This document shows, piece after piece, positions 36,567 to 44,691 of a DNA stretch of 64,000 bases. Every line of letters begins with the position of its first letter. Positions within the stretch are counted from its first letter, which is position 1. Below the pieces are notes generated by a model, which was given only the letters and a program-made list of their open reading frames with translations, was not told where the DNA came from and did no database searches. This stretch comes from DAITMV01 sp046318595. Lineage in GTDB: Bacteria > Pseudomonadota > Gammaproteobacteria > Burkholderiales > Burkholderiaceae_B. The translations under genes were made by a program, and so were the position numbers. The DNA lies in the NCBI GenBank assembly GCA_046318595.1, contig JBKCTV010000091.1, forward strand, positions 1-64,000. The letters are read 5' to 3'.

Positions 36567-38243
36567 GTGATAGCAAGGCCTTGGTTGCAGCATTATCCTG
36601 CGGGTGTGCCCGCCGAAATCGACGAATACGAGTTTTCGTCGATCAAGGATATTTTTGAGCGCAGCGTCCAGAAATTCCGCACGCGCGTGGCTTTCAGTAA
36701 CCTCGGCACTACACTGACGTATGAGGACCTCGACCGTCTGAGCCGCGATTTTGCCGCTTACTTGCAGAGTTTGCCGGGTGTCCGCAAAGGCGACCGAGTG
36801 GCGCTGATGATGCCCAACATTCTGGATTATCCCGTGGCGCTGTTCGGGGTGCTGCGTGCTGGTCTGGTCGCCGTCAATATCAATCCACTCTATACGGCCC
36901 GCGAGCTCGAATATCAGCTCAAGGATTCAGGCGCCCGCGCCATCGTCATCCTGGACAATTTCGCGCATGTGCTGCAGGCTGTGCTGCCACACACCAGCCT
37001 GGAGCATCTGGTCGTGACAACGCTTGGCGGCGCGCACGGGTTCTTCAAAAAACGGCTGATCGACTTCGTCGTGCGGCACGTCAAGAAGCTCGTTCCGCCG
37101 TATTCCTTGCCCGGCGCCATCAGTATGCACACGGCCTTGCAGCAGGGGCGGCGGCAGGCCTTGAAGCATGTGACGCTGGCGCATGGCGACTTGGCGTTTC
37201 TGCAATACACGGGCGGCACGACCGGAGTCGCCCGCGGCGCGATGTTGACCCACGGCAATATGGTGGCCAGCCTCCAGCAAGCTTCCGCCTGGATCAAGGG
37301 TGTGCTGCTCGAAGGCGAGGAAATCGTCGTCACCGCGCTGCCGATGTACCATATTTTTTGTTTGACGGCGAACGTGCTGACCTTTATGAAGCATGGCGGA
37401 CATTTGCTGCTGATCACCAACCCGCGTGATCTGCCGGCATTCATCCGTGCCTTGCAGCGTGTACCGTTCACGGTGTTCACCGGCGTTAATACCTTGTTCA
37501 ACGGCCTACTTAACCAGGCCGATTTCGCCAAGCTCGATTTTAGCCATCTGAAGCTGGCTCTCGGCGGCGGGGCGGCGATTCAACGCGCTGTGGCCGAGCG
37601 CTGGCAGCAGATCACCGGTAAACCCTTGATGGAGGCGTATGGCTTGACCGAATGTTCGCCCGGGGTTTGCATCAACCCCCTAAACGGCGAGTTCAATGGC
37701 TCGATCGGCGTGCCGTTGCCGTCGACCCTGGTATCGATTCGCGACGATGCTGGCAGAGAAGTGCCGCTCGGCGAGAATGGCGAGCTGTGCGTCAAAGGTC
37801 CACAGGTGATGCGCGGCTATTGGCAGTCCCCGAAAGCCACGGCCGAGGTGTTGACCCCGGACGGTTGGCTGAAAACTGGCGATATCGCCCGATTAGATGC
37901 GGATGCTTATATCTACATCACCGATCGTAAAAAAGATGTCGTGCTGGTGTCAGGTTTCAATGTGTACCCAACCGAGGTCGAAAACGTCATTGCACTGCAC
38001 CCCGGCGTGCTCGAAGCTGCTGTGATCGGCGTTCCGGATGCGAAAACGGGTGAGGCGGTCAAGCTGTTCGTCGTTCGCAAGGATCCGAATCTGGCGGTTG
38101 ACGATCTGTTGAGTTTTTGCCGGGAACAATTGACGTCTTATAAAATTCCCCACCAGATCGAGTTTTGCGTCGACTTGCCCAAGTCACCGGTGGGAAAGAT
38201 TTTGCGGCGTGAGTTGCGCCTGCCTCGGCCTGCTGCGGCGTAG
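36567..38243 (+). CDS. fadD: Long-chain fatty-acid CoA ligase FadD
   Basis: FadD activates fatty acids to acyl-CoA at the inner membrane, the entry step to beta-oxidation. The product has 558 residues. ALMMPNILDYPVALFGVLRA and NINPLYTARELEYQL are close to E. coli FadD. The AMP-binding P-loop reads YTGGTTGVARGAMLTHGN, and the hinge region has GWLKTGD and ITDRKKD. The catalytic lysine lies in SPVGKILRRELR. Translation starts at GTG (36567) with GGAG at 36555-36558; the frame is open further upstream but without family similarity. Confidence 0.93.
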   Translation: MIARPWLQHYPAGVPAEIDEYEFSSIKDIFERSVQKFRTRVAFSNLGTTLTYEDLDRLSRDFAAYLQSLPGVRKGDRVALMMPNILDYPVALFGVLRAGLVAVNINPLYTARELEYQLKDSGARAIVILDNFAHVLQAVLPHTSLEHLVVTTLGGAHGFFKKRLIDFVVRHVKKLVPPYSLPGAISMHTALQQGRRQALKHVTLAHGDLAFLQYTGGTTGVARGAMLTHGNMVASLQQASAWIKGVLLEGEEIVVTALPMYHIFCLTANVLTFMKHGGHLLLITNPRDLPAFIRALQRVPFTVFTGVNTLFNGLLNQADFAKLDFSHLKLALGGGAAIQRAVAERWQQITGKPLMEAYGLTECSPGVCINPLNGEFNGSIGVPLPSTLVSIRDDAGREVPLGENGELCVKGPQVMRGYWQSPKATAEVLTPDGWLKTGDIARLDADAYIYITDRKKDVVLVSGFNVYPTEVENVIALHPGVLEAAVIGVPDAKTGEAVKLFVVRKDPNLAVDDLLSFCREQLTSYKIPHQIEFCVDLPKSPVGKILRRELRLPRPAAA

Positions 38244-38351
38244 CGATGCAAGCAGCACGAGGCGCGGCTGTAGCAGTGACCCGTACGCGCGGCGCAGCAT
38301 TTACGGGGTTTTGTCTAAAAACGCTTTGGCTCAAACTGGAGTGGCTTAACC

Positions 38352-39488
38352 CTATCGTGCGGCTTCAAGTTCGAAAGCAATCAGCTTGTTTTCGGCTGCC
38401 AGTGTTTGCGTGAGCAGTCCGTGCAACAGACGTTCCCCTAGCAGCAGCTCGACCGTGCTGCGGAAGTCCACGGGCGGCAGCTCGAAGTAGACTTCGATCA
38501 TGCGCGAGAAGGCCGGCAAATCCTTGGCCGGCAATAAAGAAGTGCGTGCTTTTTTGACATGGTTCAACAATTGCCGGCAGCGTTCGAAGCCAGCCTGATC
38601 CTCTTCGACCTGGGCTTGCTGCAAGGCCAGCATTTGCTCGATATCGCTGGTCAGTGCTGTGTCGAGGCCTGCTGCGTCGTTCAACCATTGCAGCCGGACA
38701 CCGGCTTTGACGCGCAAATAATTGGCCTGACCGAGCGCGTCCTGTTCGATGACCGAGAACAGCGCTTGGCGCCCGGTTTCGCTGAGCAGCCATTGTGCGA
38801 TGTGTTCGGCCTCCAAAACAGGCGCTGTTTTGAGCCGCTGTGTGGTGGCTTGATGCCGGGCCTCGCGCCAGCGGCCGTTACGCAATGCCACGCGAAAATA
38901 GCATGTGAGCGCACGATATGCACACGCCAGACGCGCTTGCCAGGTGCTGCTTTGGCGGGTGAGCGTTTTGTCGTGCACCAACGCGGCTTGCCGTAAAAAA
39001 TGCTCGACGGCCGACCGCCGTATTTGCAGCCATTTGAAACAATAAACGCGTGCCTCCAGGGCGCTTTCGGTCCAGCGGCCGGCGAGCGTCGGGTGGCTGC
39101 CGGGAGCGGTGGCCGCCTTGCGCATGAGCGTCGCCGTTGCGAGAAAGTCGCTGTCGATCGGGTCGGCAGGCAACGCCGTGGTCGAATTCAGAAACTGTCG
39201 ATGGGTCCACCACATTCGGAGCATGGCTCGCATTCCGAGCAACCCGATACTCGTCCAGAACACGCCGGCTGTTAGCGGATCGCTGAGCAGCGCGAGCACC
39301 AGCAGCACCAAGGCACCGTACACCACGCTTTTCTTGAGCCGACTGGCCTGCGCCATACCCAGCAGTGAAAACAAGGCCCCATGGGCTTTTGTCAGGCAGG
39401 TAACCAGGTTGCCGCGTCGTTCGGCCTGCCGCAGCACGGCATGAACATAGGGGGCATAAACGGCGGTATCGGTGCTGTCAGTTTTCAT
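38352..39488 (-). CDS. Hypothetical membrane-anchored helical protein
   Basis: I do not recognise this 378-residue product. It has a short cytoplasmic N-terminus and two hydrophobic segments (about residues 50-72 and 75-90). The rest is a long soluble Ala/Leu/Gln-rich helical domain (about 100-378) that suggests helical repeats. It follows the smaller unknown gene (39522-39896) by 33 bp on the same strand, so the two probably form an operon that converges on fadD. G+C-rich codon use like the housekeeping neighbours suggests a resident gene. Confidence 0.6.
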   Translation of the reverse strand: MKTDSTDTAVYAPYVHAVLRQAERRGNLVTCLTKAHGALFSLLGMAQASRLKKSVVYGALVLLVLALLSDPLTAGVFWTSIGLLGMRAMLRMWWTHRQFLNSTTALPADPIDSDFLATATLMRKAATAPGSHPTLAGRWTESALEARVYCFKWLQIRRSAVEHFLRQAALVHDKTLTRQSSTWQARLACAYRALTCYFRVALRNGRWREARHQATTQRLKTAPVLEAEHIAQWLLSETGRQALFSVIEQDALGQANYLRVKAGVRLQWLNDAAGLDTALTSDIEQMLALQQAQVEEDQAGFERCRQLLNHVKKARTSLLPAKDLPAFSRMIEVYFELPPVDFRSTVELLLGERLLHGLLTQTLAAENKLIAFELEAAR

Positions 39489-39521
39489 GGGGGAAAAGGT
39501 TTCGCAGTGAACGTCGACCTT

Positions 39522-39896
39522 TTATGTGACGTTGTGCGGCGAATCGTTCCATGTGAAAGCCTGGGTATTGCAAAAAAACCGCGTTTTTTCGAATAATTGC
39601 TGGGGACTTTGCAGGCCACTGAAAATACTGGCGGCGAGTGAACGCTTGTGTTCGGTCCGACCTTGCAGGGTGTCGATCAGTTCGAGCGCTTGTTCCTCAC
39701 GTCCGTCATTGGCCAGATCGTTGGCATATTTGATCAGGCCTGCACAGCGCACATGCTGAATCAGCGCAGCCTTCTCGTTTGGCGTGCAGCGTGAATCCAG
39801 AACGCAGGACTCGGCCATTTCGGCATCGCCGTCCAGAATCAACGTATGCACATAATGCAGCAGACTTTTCTTTTCCTGGACCGACGTCGACGTCAT
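39522..39896 (-). CDS. Hypothetical small helical protein
   Basis: The 124-residue product has no signal peptide or membrane segment. It reads as a series of short helices (LHYVHTLILDGDAEMAES, IKYANDLANDGREEQALELI), a pattern like tetratricopeptide-type or other helical repeats, but I cannot name a family. It lies directly upstream of the membrane-anchored unknown gene and is divergent from uvrD, with a 120-bp shared promoter gap. Confidence 0.5.
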   Translation of the reverse strand: MTSTSVQEKKSLLHYVHTLILDGDAEMAESCVLDSRCTPNEKAALIQHVRCAGLIKYANDLANDGREEQALELIDTLQGRTEHKRSLAASIFSGLQSPQQLFEKTRFFCNTQAFTWNDSPHNVT

Positions 39897-40016
39897 GGCA
39901 GACTCTTTATGGTGAAGATGCTATTACTGAGTGCCCTTCACGCGGCGAATGGTTCCGGCCTACCTCATCCGGGGCAGATGTTTGTTAAAATGGTCGACTG
40001 AGTAGAAGGGAATGTC

Positions 40017-42242
40017 ATGACCGCTTTATTGAACGATCTGAATCCCCAGCAACTGGCGTCGGTGACGCTGCCGCGCGAGTCGGCGCTGATACTGGCGGGG
40101 GCCGGCAGCGGTAAGACCCGCGTCCTGACCACGCGCATCGCCTGGCTGATTCAGACCGCGCAGGCCGGACCGCAAGCCATCCTCGCCGTCACCTTCACGA
40201 ACAAAGCCGCGAAAGAAATGCTGGCACGGATCTCCAGCCTTTTGCCGATCAATACTCGCGGCATGTGGGTCGGTACGTTTCACGGACTCTGCAACCGTAT
40301 GCTACGTGCGCACTACAAAGACGCCGCGCTGCCCCAGACTTTCCAGATTCTCGACACTCAGGACCAGCTATCTGCCATCAAGCGGCTGTATAAAGCCAAT
40401 GGTGTCGACGACGAGCGTTTTCCGGCCAAGCAGTTGCAATACTTCATCAATACCGCCAAGGAGCAGGGGCTGCGTCCGGCCGGCTGCGATGCGCGCGACG
40501 ACTTCAACCGGCGCATGATCGCCCTGTATGAGCTCTACGAGGCCCAATGCCAGCGCGAGGGCGTGGTCGACTTCGCCGAGTTGCTGCTGCGCTCCCATGA
40601 GCTCTTGCGCAACCACCCCGAGTTGGCGCAGCATTACCGCGAGCGCTTTCAGCACATCATGGTCGACGAGTTTCAGGATACCAATCCCCTGCAGTATGCC
40701 TGGCTCAAGCAGATTGCCGGGCCCAGCGGCTGCATTCTGGCGGTTGGCGACGACGATCAGTCCATTTATGCGTTTCGCGGTGCCCGCGTGGCCAATATGG
40801 CGCAGTTCGAAAAAGACTTTGCCGTCACGCACCGTATCAAGCTCGAGCAAAATTACCGCTCGGTCGGCAATATTTTGAAAGCCGCCAACCATTTGATCGC
40901 GCATAACCAGTCGCGGCTGGGCAAAAATTTGTGGACGGAAAGCGGCGAGGGCGAACCCCTGCGCGTCTACGAAGCGGTGAGCGATTTGCAGGAGGCCGCC
41001 TGGCTGATCGAGGAAATCAAATCTTTGATCGCTGAAGGCCACAGCCGTTCGGAAGTCGCCGTGCTGTATCGGTCGAACGCGCAGTCGCGGGTGGTCGAAC
41101 AGGCCTTGTTCAGCCAGGGGGTGCCGTATCGTGTTTACGGCGGGCTGCGGTTTTTCGAACGCGCTGAGGTCAAGCACGCGCTGGCTTATTTGCGTCTCCT
41201 GGAAAACGCCGACGATGATAATTCGTTTGCCCGCATCGTGAATTTTCCGCCGCGTGGCATCGGGGCGCGCACGCTCGAGAATCTGGCGGATGCGGCGCGG
41301 CCGGCGACCAGCTCGCTCTACCGGGCGGTACCACTGGTGGCCGGCAAGGGCGGCACGGTCCTGACTGGCTTCGTGCAGTTGATCGAACGGTTGCGGTTCG
41401 CGGCGCGCGGCTTGAGCCTGCCGGACGTGGTCAAGCTCGTGATCAACGAGAGCGGGTTGATCGCGCATTACCGTGCCGAACGCGACGGCGAAGATCGCAT
41501 CGATAACCTCGAGGAGCTGATCAACGCTGCGGCGGCGTTCTGCATTGCCGAAGGCTATGCTGATACGCAGGTGGCTGTCGAGGGCGACGCGTCCCGGCAG
41601 CTCGCGTCGCCGCTGGCCGGCTTCTTGTCCCACGCCTCGCTGGAAGCCGGCGATAATCAAGCGTTGCAAGGGCAGGATGCCGTGCAACTGATGACGGTGC
41701 ATGCGTCGAAAGGCCTGGAGTTCACGATCGTCTTCGTGACTGGCCTGGAAGAGGGTTTGTTTCCGCACGAAAACAGCATCGGCTCGGTGATGCAGGGTGG
41801 CGATGGTGCCACGGTCGATGGCGTGGAAGAAGAGCGTCGGCTGATGTATGTCGCGATGACCCGCGCACGGCTGCGCTTGTACCTGAGTTTTGCCCAGCAG
41901 CGCATGCTGCATGGGCAAACGCGCTATAACCTGCGGTCGCGCTTTCTGGACGAGTTGCCCGACGATGCATCGCTGAAATGGCTGGCCGCGCCGCCGCCGC
42001 GGGCTACACTGATGAACCAGGCCTGGCGTGCCGGGCCGGCGGATACCGCTGCTTTCAAAATCAATCAAAGCCGGCAGCAATGGCCGTTTAAGATCGGCCA
42101 GACCGTCGCGCATACGAAGTTCGGCGCCGGCCTGGTCGTGAACTACGAGGGCCAGGGCGACGACTTACGGATTCAGGTCAACTTTGGTCGTCAAGGAATG
42201 AAGTGGCTGGCTCTGTCGCTGGCGCGGCTGGAGGCGGCGTGA
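40017..42242 (+). CDS. uvrD: DNA helicase II (UvrD)
   Basis: UvrD is the 3'-5' superfamily 1A helicase of nucleotide excision and mismatch repair. The 741-residue product has the Walker A motif GAGSGKTRVLTTRIAWL, motif II VDEFQDTNPLQY, motif III VGDDDQSIYAFRGA, motif V VHASKGLEF and motif VI YVAMTRAR. The C-terminal Tudor-like segment (VAHTKFGAGLVVNYEG) is typical of UvrD and binds RNA polymerase. AGAAGGG before the start is a good ribosome site. The last 65 bp overlap the end of the convergent membrane-protein gene. Confidence 0.95.
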   Translation: MTALLNDLNPQQLASVTLPRESALILAGAGSGKTRVLTTRIAWLIQTAQAGPQAILAVTFTNKAAKEMLARISSLLPINTRGMWVGTFHGLCNRMLRAHYKDAALPQTFQILDTQDQLSAIKRLYKANGVDDERFPAKQLQYFINTAKEQGLRPAGCDARDDFNRRMIALYELYEAQCQREGVVDFAELLLRSHELLRNHPELAQHYRERFQHIMVDEFQDTNPLQYAWLKQIAGPSGCILAVGDDDQSIYAFRGARVANMAQFEKDFAVTHRIKLEQNYRSVGNILKAANHLIAHNQSRLGKNLWTESGEGEPLRVYEAVSDLQEAAWLIEEIKSLIAEGHSRSEVAVLYRSNAQSRVVEQALFSQGVPYRVYGGLRFFERAEVKHALAYLRLLENADDDNSFARIVNFPPRGIGARTLENLADAARPATSSLYRAVPLVAGKGGTVLTGFVQLIERLRFAARGLSLPDVVKLVINESGLIAHYRAERDGEDRIDNLEELINAAAAFCIAEGYADTQVAVEGDASRQLASPLAGFLSHASLEAGDNQALQGQDAVQLMTVHASKGLEFTIVFVTGLEEGLFPHENSIGSVMQGGDGATVDGVEEERRLMYVAMTRARLRLYLSFAQQRMLHGQTRYNLRSRFLDELPDDASLKWLAAPPPRATLMNQAWRAGPADTAAFKINQSRQQWPFKIGQTVAHTKFGAGLVVNYEGQGDDLRIQVNFGRQGMKWLALSLARLEAA

Positions 42243-43026
42243 ATATGTTGGTGTAAATCGGGTAAAGACTGCAGGCCGAAATGACGAAGGCCAGTAGGTA
42301 AAGCGCTTGGAAAATGAGCTTAAATGCCAGCGGTGGGAGCACTAAGGCGATGATCGCCAATCCAATCGCGGCGCCCATCGCCAAGCCCAGCCACACCAAT
42401 GTATAAATCGCAAAAGGTCGCCAATTGTGCCAGCAGGCAAAAAAGCTGAAAAACAGCGACTTGCGCACCGAATGGCCCTGCCATACCGCCAGCGCGGCCG
42501 CGAAGCTGAACATCATCAGTAACGGCGTCCACAGCAAGGCGATCAGCATCAACACCAAAGGAACATATAAAAGGGCGAATACCGCATCGTTGGCGGGCGG
42601 TGGTGCCGTGGACGCATTGATGGTTTCTGTCATTTGACGAAGCGCTTCGATCTGGCTTCTATCGATCAGTAGGAGCAGCAGTCCGATCAAGACCAGACAG
42701 CCGAGAATGTAAAGGCCGCCGAGCTTCAAAAACGTTCTGATATCGTTGCGCGAATAGGCTTTGAAGCTGTCGATCGTCTTGAGCGAAAGCAAAGGCTGGT
42801 CGCGACTGGCCAGCCGACAGACGTGCAGCACCAGAAACATCAGCGTTGGCGTGATGGCAAGGAACAGCACGAAGCTCACCAGCGGGAGGATCAGCCCCAG
42901 CAAGCTCGATAAAACCGAATAAACGACCGCAAGAATGGTGAATGCACCAGGCTGACGCCGGTACAGATGCCATGCCTGGACGATCCATGCCCGGCCGGCG
43001 CTGGGCGGTAAAATTGCAGGTGTCAT
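42178..43026 (-). CDS. BPSS1780 family membrane protein
   Basis: The 282-residue product has about six hydrophobic segments and matches the betaproteobacterial BPSS1780-type membrane protein pattern (WHLYRRQPGAF at the start, LLWTPLLMMFSFAAALAVWQ in the middle). Its function is unknown. Its start overlaps the thrB stop by 4 bp, so it is the last gene of DUF2782-thrB-BPSS1780. The Pro/Ala-rich C-terminal tail is encoded antisense to the last 65 bp of uvrD. Confidence 0.8.
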   Translation of the reverse strand: MTPAILPPSAGRAWIVQAWHLYRRQPGAFTILAVVYSVLSSLLGLILPLVSFVLFLAITPTLMFLVLHVCRLASRDQPLLSLKTIDSFKAYSRNDIRTFLKLGGLYILGCLVLIGLLLLLIDRSQIEALRQMTETINASTAPPPANDAVFALLYVPLVLMLIALLWTPLLMMFSFAAALAVWQGHSVRKSLFFSFFACWHNWRPFAIYTLVWLGLAMGAAIGLAIIALVLPPLAFKLIFQALYLLAFVISACSLYPIYTNIFTPPPAAPATEPATSFLDDQS

Positions 43027-43988
43027 CGGTTCGTCTTCAAAGTAGGAATATCGCCCTGGCGGCGCGCCAGCAGGATGCGCTCAAAATGCTGCGGATCTTT
43101 GGCCTGCAGCAGTGCGGCATCCCGGGGTAAATGTAAGTCATATAAGCGCGACAGCCAGAAACGCAGCGCCGCGCCGCGCAGCAGCATTGGCCAGCAGATG
43201 GTTTCGATGGCGCCGAACGGCCGTTGCTGCGCGTACGCTGTCAGCAGCGCTGTCGCCAAGCCGCTGTCGATCGCGCCGTTTGCATGATCGATACACCAAT
43301 CGTTGATACAGACCGCAAGATCGAACAGCCAGGTGTCCGCTCCGGCGAAGTAAAAGTCGATCACGCCGCCCAGTCGATCGCCATCGAACAGCGCGTTGTC
43401 GCGAAACAGATCGGCGTGCACCGGACCGCGTGGCAAAGCGGCATAGTTCTCGGCAGCGTGAAAAGCGAGCTGCGCCGCCATCTCATCGCGCAGCAGGTGT
43501 TGCTGCTCGGGCGCTAAAAAAGCCATGACCAGCGGCGCTGCGGTTTGCCACCAGGACAGGCTGCGCGGGTTATCAACACTTGCGTCGAAATCTCGTGCCG
43601 CCAGGTGTGCCCGGGCGACGAAGCTACCGATCGCCGCGCACTGGACATCGGTCGGCGCCGTTACCGACCGGCCTGGCAGGCGGTTCACCAGACAAGCCGG
43701 TTTATCGCCGAATGTCGAAAACAAGCGCTCGCCTTGTTGCACGACGGGTTGCGGGACAGGCAGCCCCGCTTTGGCCAAGTGCTGCATCAACCCCAGGTAA
43801 AAGGGTAGCTGGCTGGCGTTCAACTTTTCGAACAAGGTCAGCACATAGGCGCCGGCTGTCGTCGTCACGAAATAATTGGTATTTTCGATGCCCGACGCGA
43901 TGCCTTCGAAGCTCAGCAGTGCGCCACGATTGGCCAAGTCGAGCCAGATGCGGAGCTGCGCTTCATCGATTTGGGTGAAAACGGCCAT
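43023..43988 (-). CDS. thrB: Homoserine kinase ThrB
   Basis: This enzyme phosphorylates homoserine in threonine synthesis. It is the aminoglycoside-phosphotransferase-like type used by many betaproteobacteria and pseudomonads, not the GHMP type of E. coli. The 321-residue product has GIENTNYFVTT near the start, the catalytic block GPVHADLFRDNALFDGD and the metal-binding GVIDFYFAGADTWLFDLA. It follows DUF2782 after 3 bp and overlaps the membrane-protein gene by 4 bp. Confidence 0.93.
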   Translation of the reverse strand: MAVFTQIDEAQLRIWLDLANRGALLSFEGIASGIENTNYFVTTTAGAYVLTLFEKLNASQLPFYLGLMQHLAKAGLPVPQPVVQQGERLFSTFGDKPACLVNRLPGRSVTAPTDVQCAAIGSFVARAHLAARDFDASVDNPRSLSWWQTAAPLVMAFLAPEQQHLLRDEMAAQLAFHAAENYAALPRGPVHADLFRDNALFDGDRLGGVIDFYFAGADTWLFDLAVCINDWCIDHANGAIDSGLATALLTAYAQQRPFGAIETICWPMLLRGAALRFWLSRLYDLHLPRDAALLQAKDPQHFERILLARRQGDIPTLKTNR

Positions 43989-43991
43989 TTC

Positions 43992-44369
43992 TCAAAACTC
44001 CAGAACGACCCATTTCGGCACCGAAATCTGCTGACTGTAGGCTTCGCCGGGCTCGAAGTGGCCGCTGCCATCTTTGTCGATCAGGTAGTAAGGCTTGCCG
44101 CCAGCCTTGGGCGTGACGCGCATCATATAGAGCTTGCCGCGGATGCGAAACTCCTCGACCTGTTGATCGTCGATCTTTTTGATGGTGACGGTCGGTTCGA
44201 GCTCGTCGAGCTGCTTTTGTTCGGGCGGCGGTGGAACGGTGCGACGCTCGGTCGGATCAGGCTGCGCGGCGGGGCTGCGCGGGCTCAATTGTGCGTTTCC
44301 GTAAGACGGCAGAAAGCCGGCAAGCATTGTCAGTAATACGAGACCGAAATAATGGCGCATCGAATGCAT
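43992..44369 (-). CDS. DUF2782 family exported protein
   Basis: From the ATG at 44369 the product has 125 residues with a signal peptide (about 1-26, ending near YGNAQ). A Pro-rich linker follows, then the DUF2782 domain (VTIKKIDDQQVEEFRIRGKL, MRVTPKAGGKPYYLIDKDG). AGGA lies eight bases before the start; another ATG three codons later is possible. The domain is found mainly beside thrB in betaproteobacteria; its function is unknown. It heads the thrB operon here. Confidence 0.83.
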   Translation of the reverse strand: MHSMRHYFGLVLLTMLAGFLPSYGNAQLSPRSPAAQPDPTERRTVPPPPEQKQLDELEPTVTIKKIDDQQVEEFRIRGKLYMMRVTPKAGGKPYYLIDKDGSGHFEPGEAYSQQISVPKWVVLEF

Positions 44370-44691
44370 ACAAAAGTCCTTGGTTCGGGCGAGTGACTTG
44401 GACTGGAGCCCAACTGAATTTATCGAGTTTTCGCACGCATCGCTTGCCGTGCTTTGTTGCTTGACAGATAGTATCGCAAGCACCACTTTGCCGGGGAACA
44501 TGTAGAGGGCATTTTTTAGCAGTAGTGGTCGTCGTGGCTGTGGAGTTCGCTTTTTTCCTGATTGCCATGCGGAGCGGCGCTTAGCCTCCAAAAAATTGGA
44601 AAAAATCCTTTCAAAACAGAACAATTTCACAGGAATCGTTCTCTGAAAAGATAGGAAAAAACACTACTGTCCGTTTAAAAATCGAACAAGA
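44370..44691. other. Intergenic region between ppk and the thrB operon
   Basis: This 322-bp gap lies downstream of ppk and upstream of the DUF2782-thrB operon, all on the minus strand. It is richer in A+T than the flanking genes and should contain the thrB operon promoter. I see no convincing terminator for ppk, no RNA gene and no repeat. Open frames crossing it lack protein character. Confidence 0.5.

Noticed and set aside
40368..42113. A 581-codon minus-strand open frame
   Set aside because: It is antisense to uvrD and reads as a His/Arg/Gln-rich shadow typical of G+C-rich DNA.
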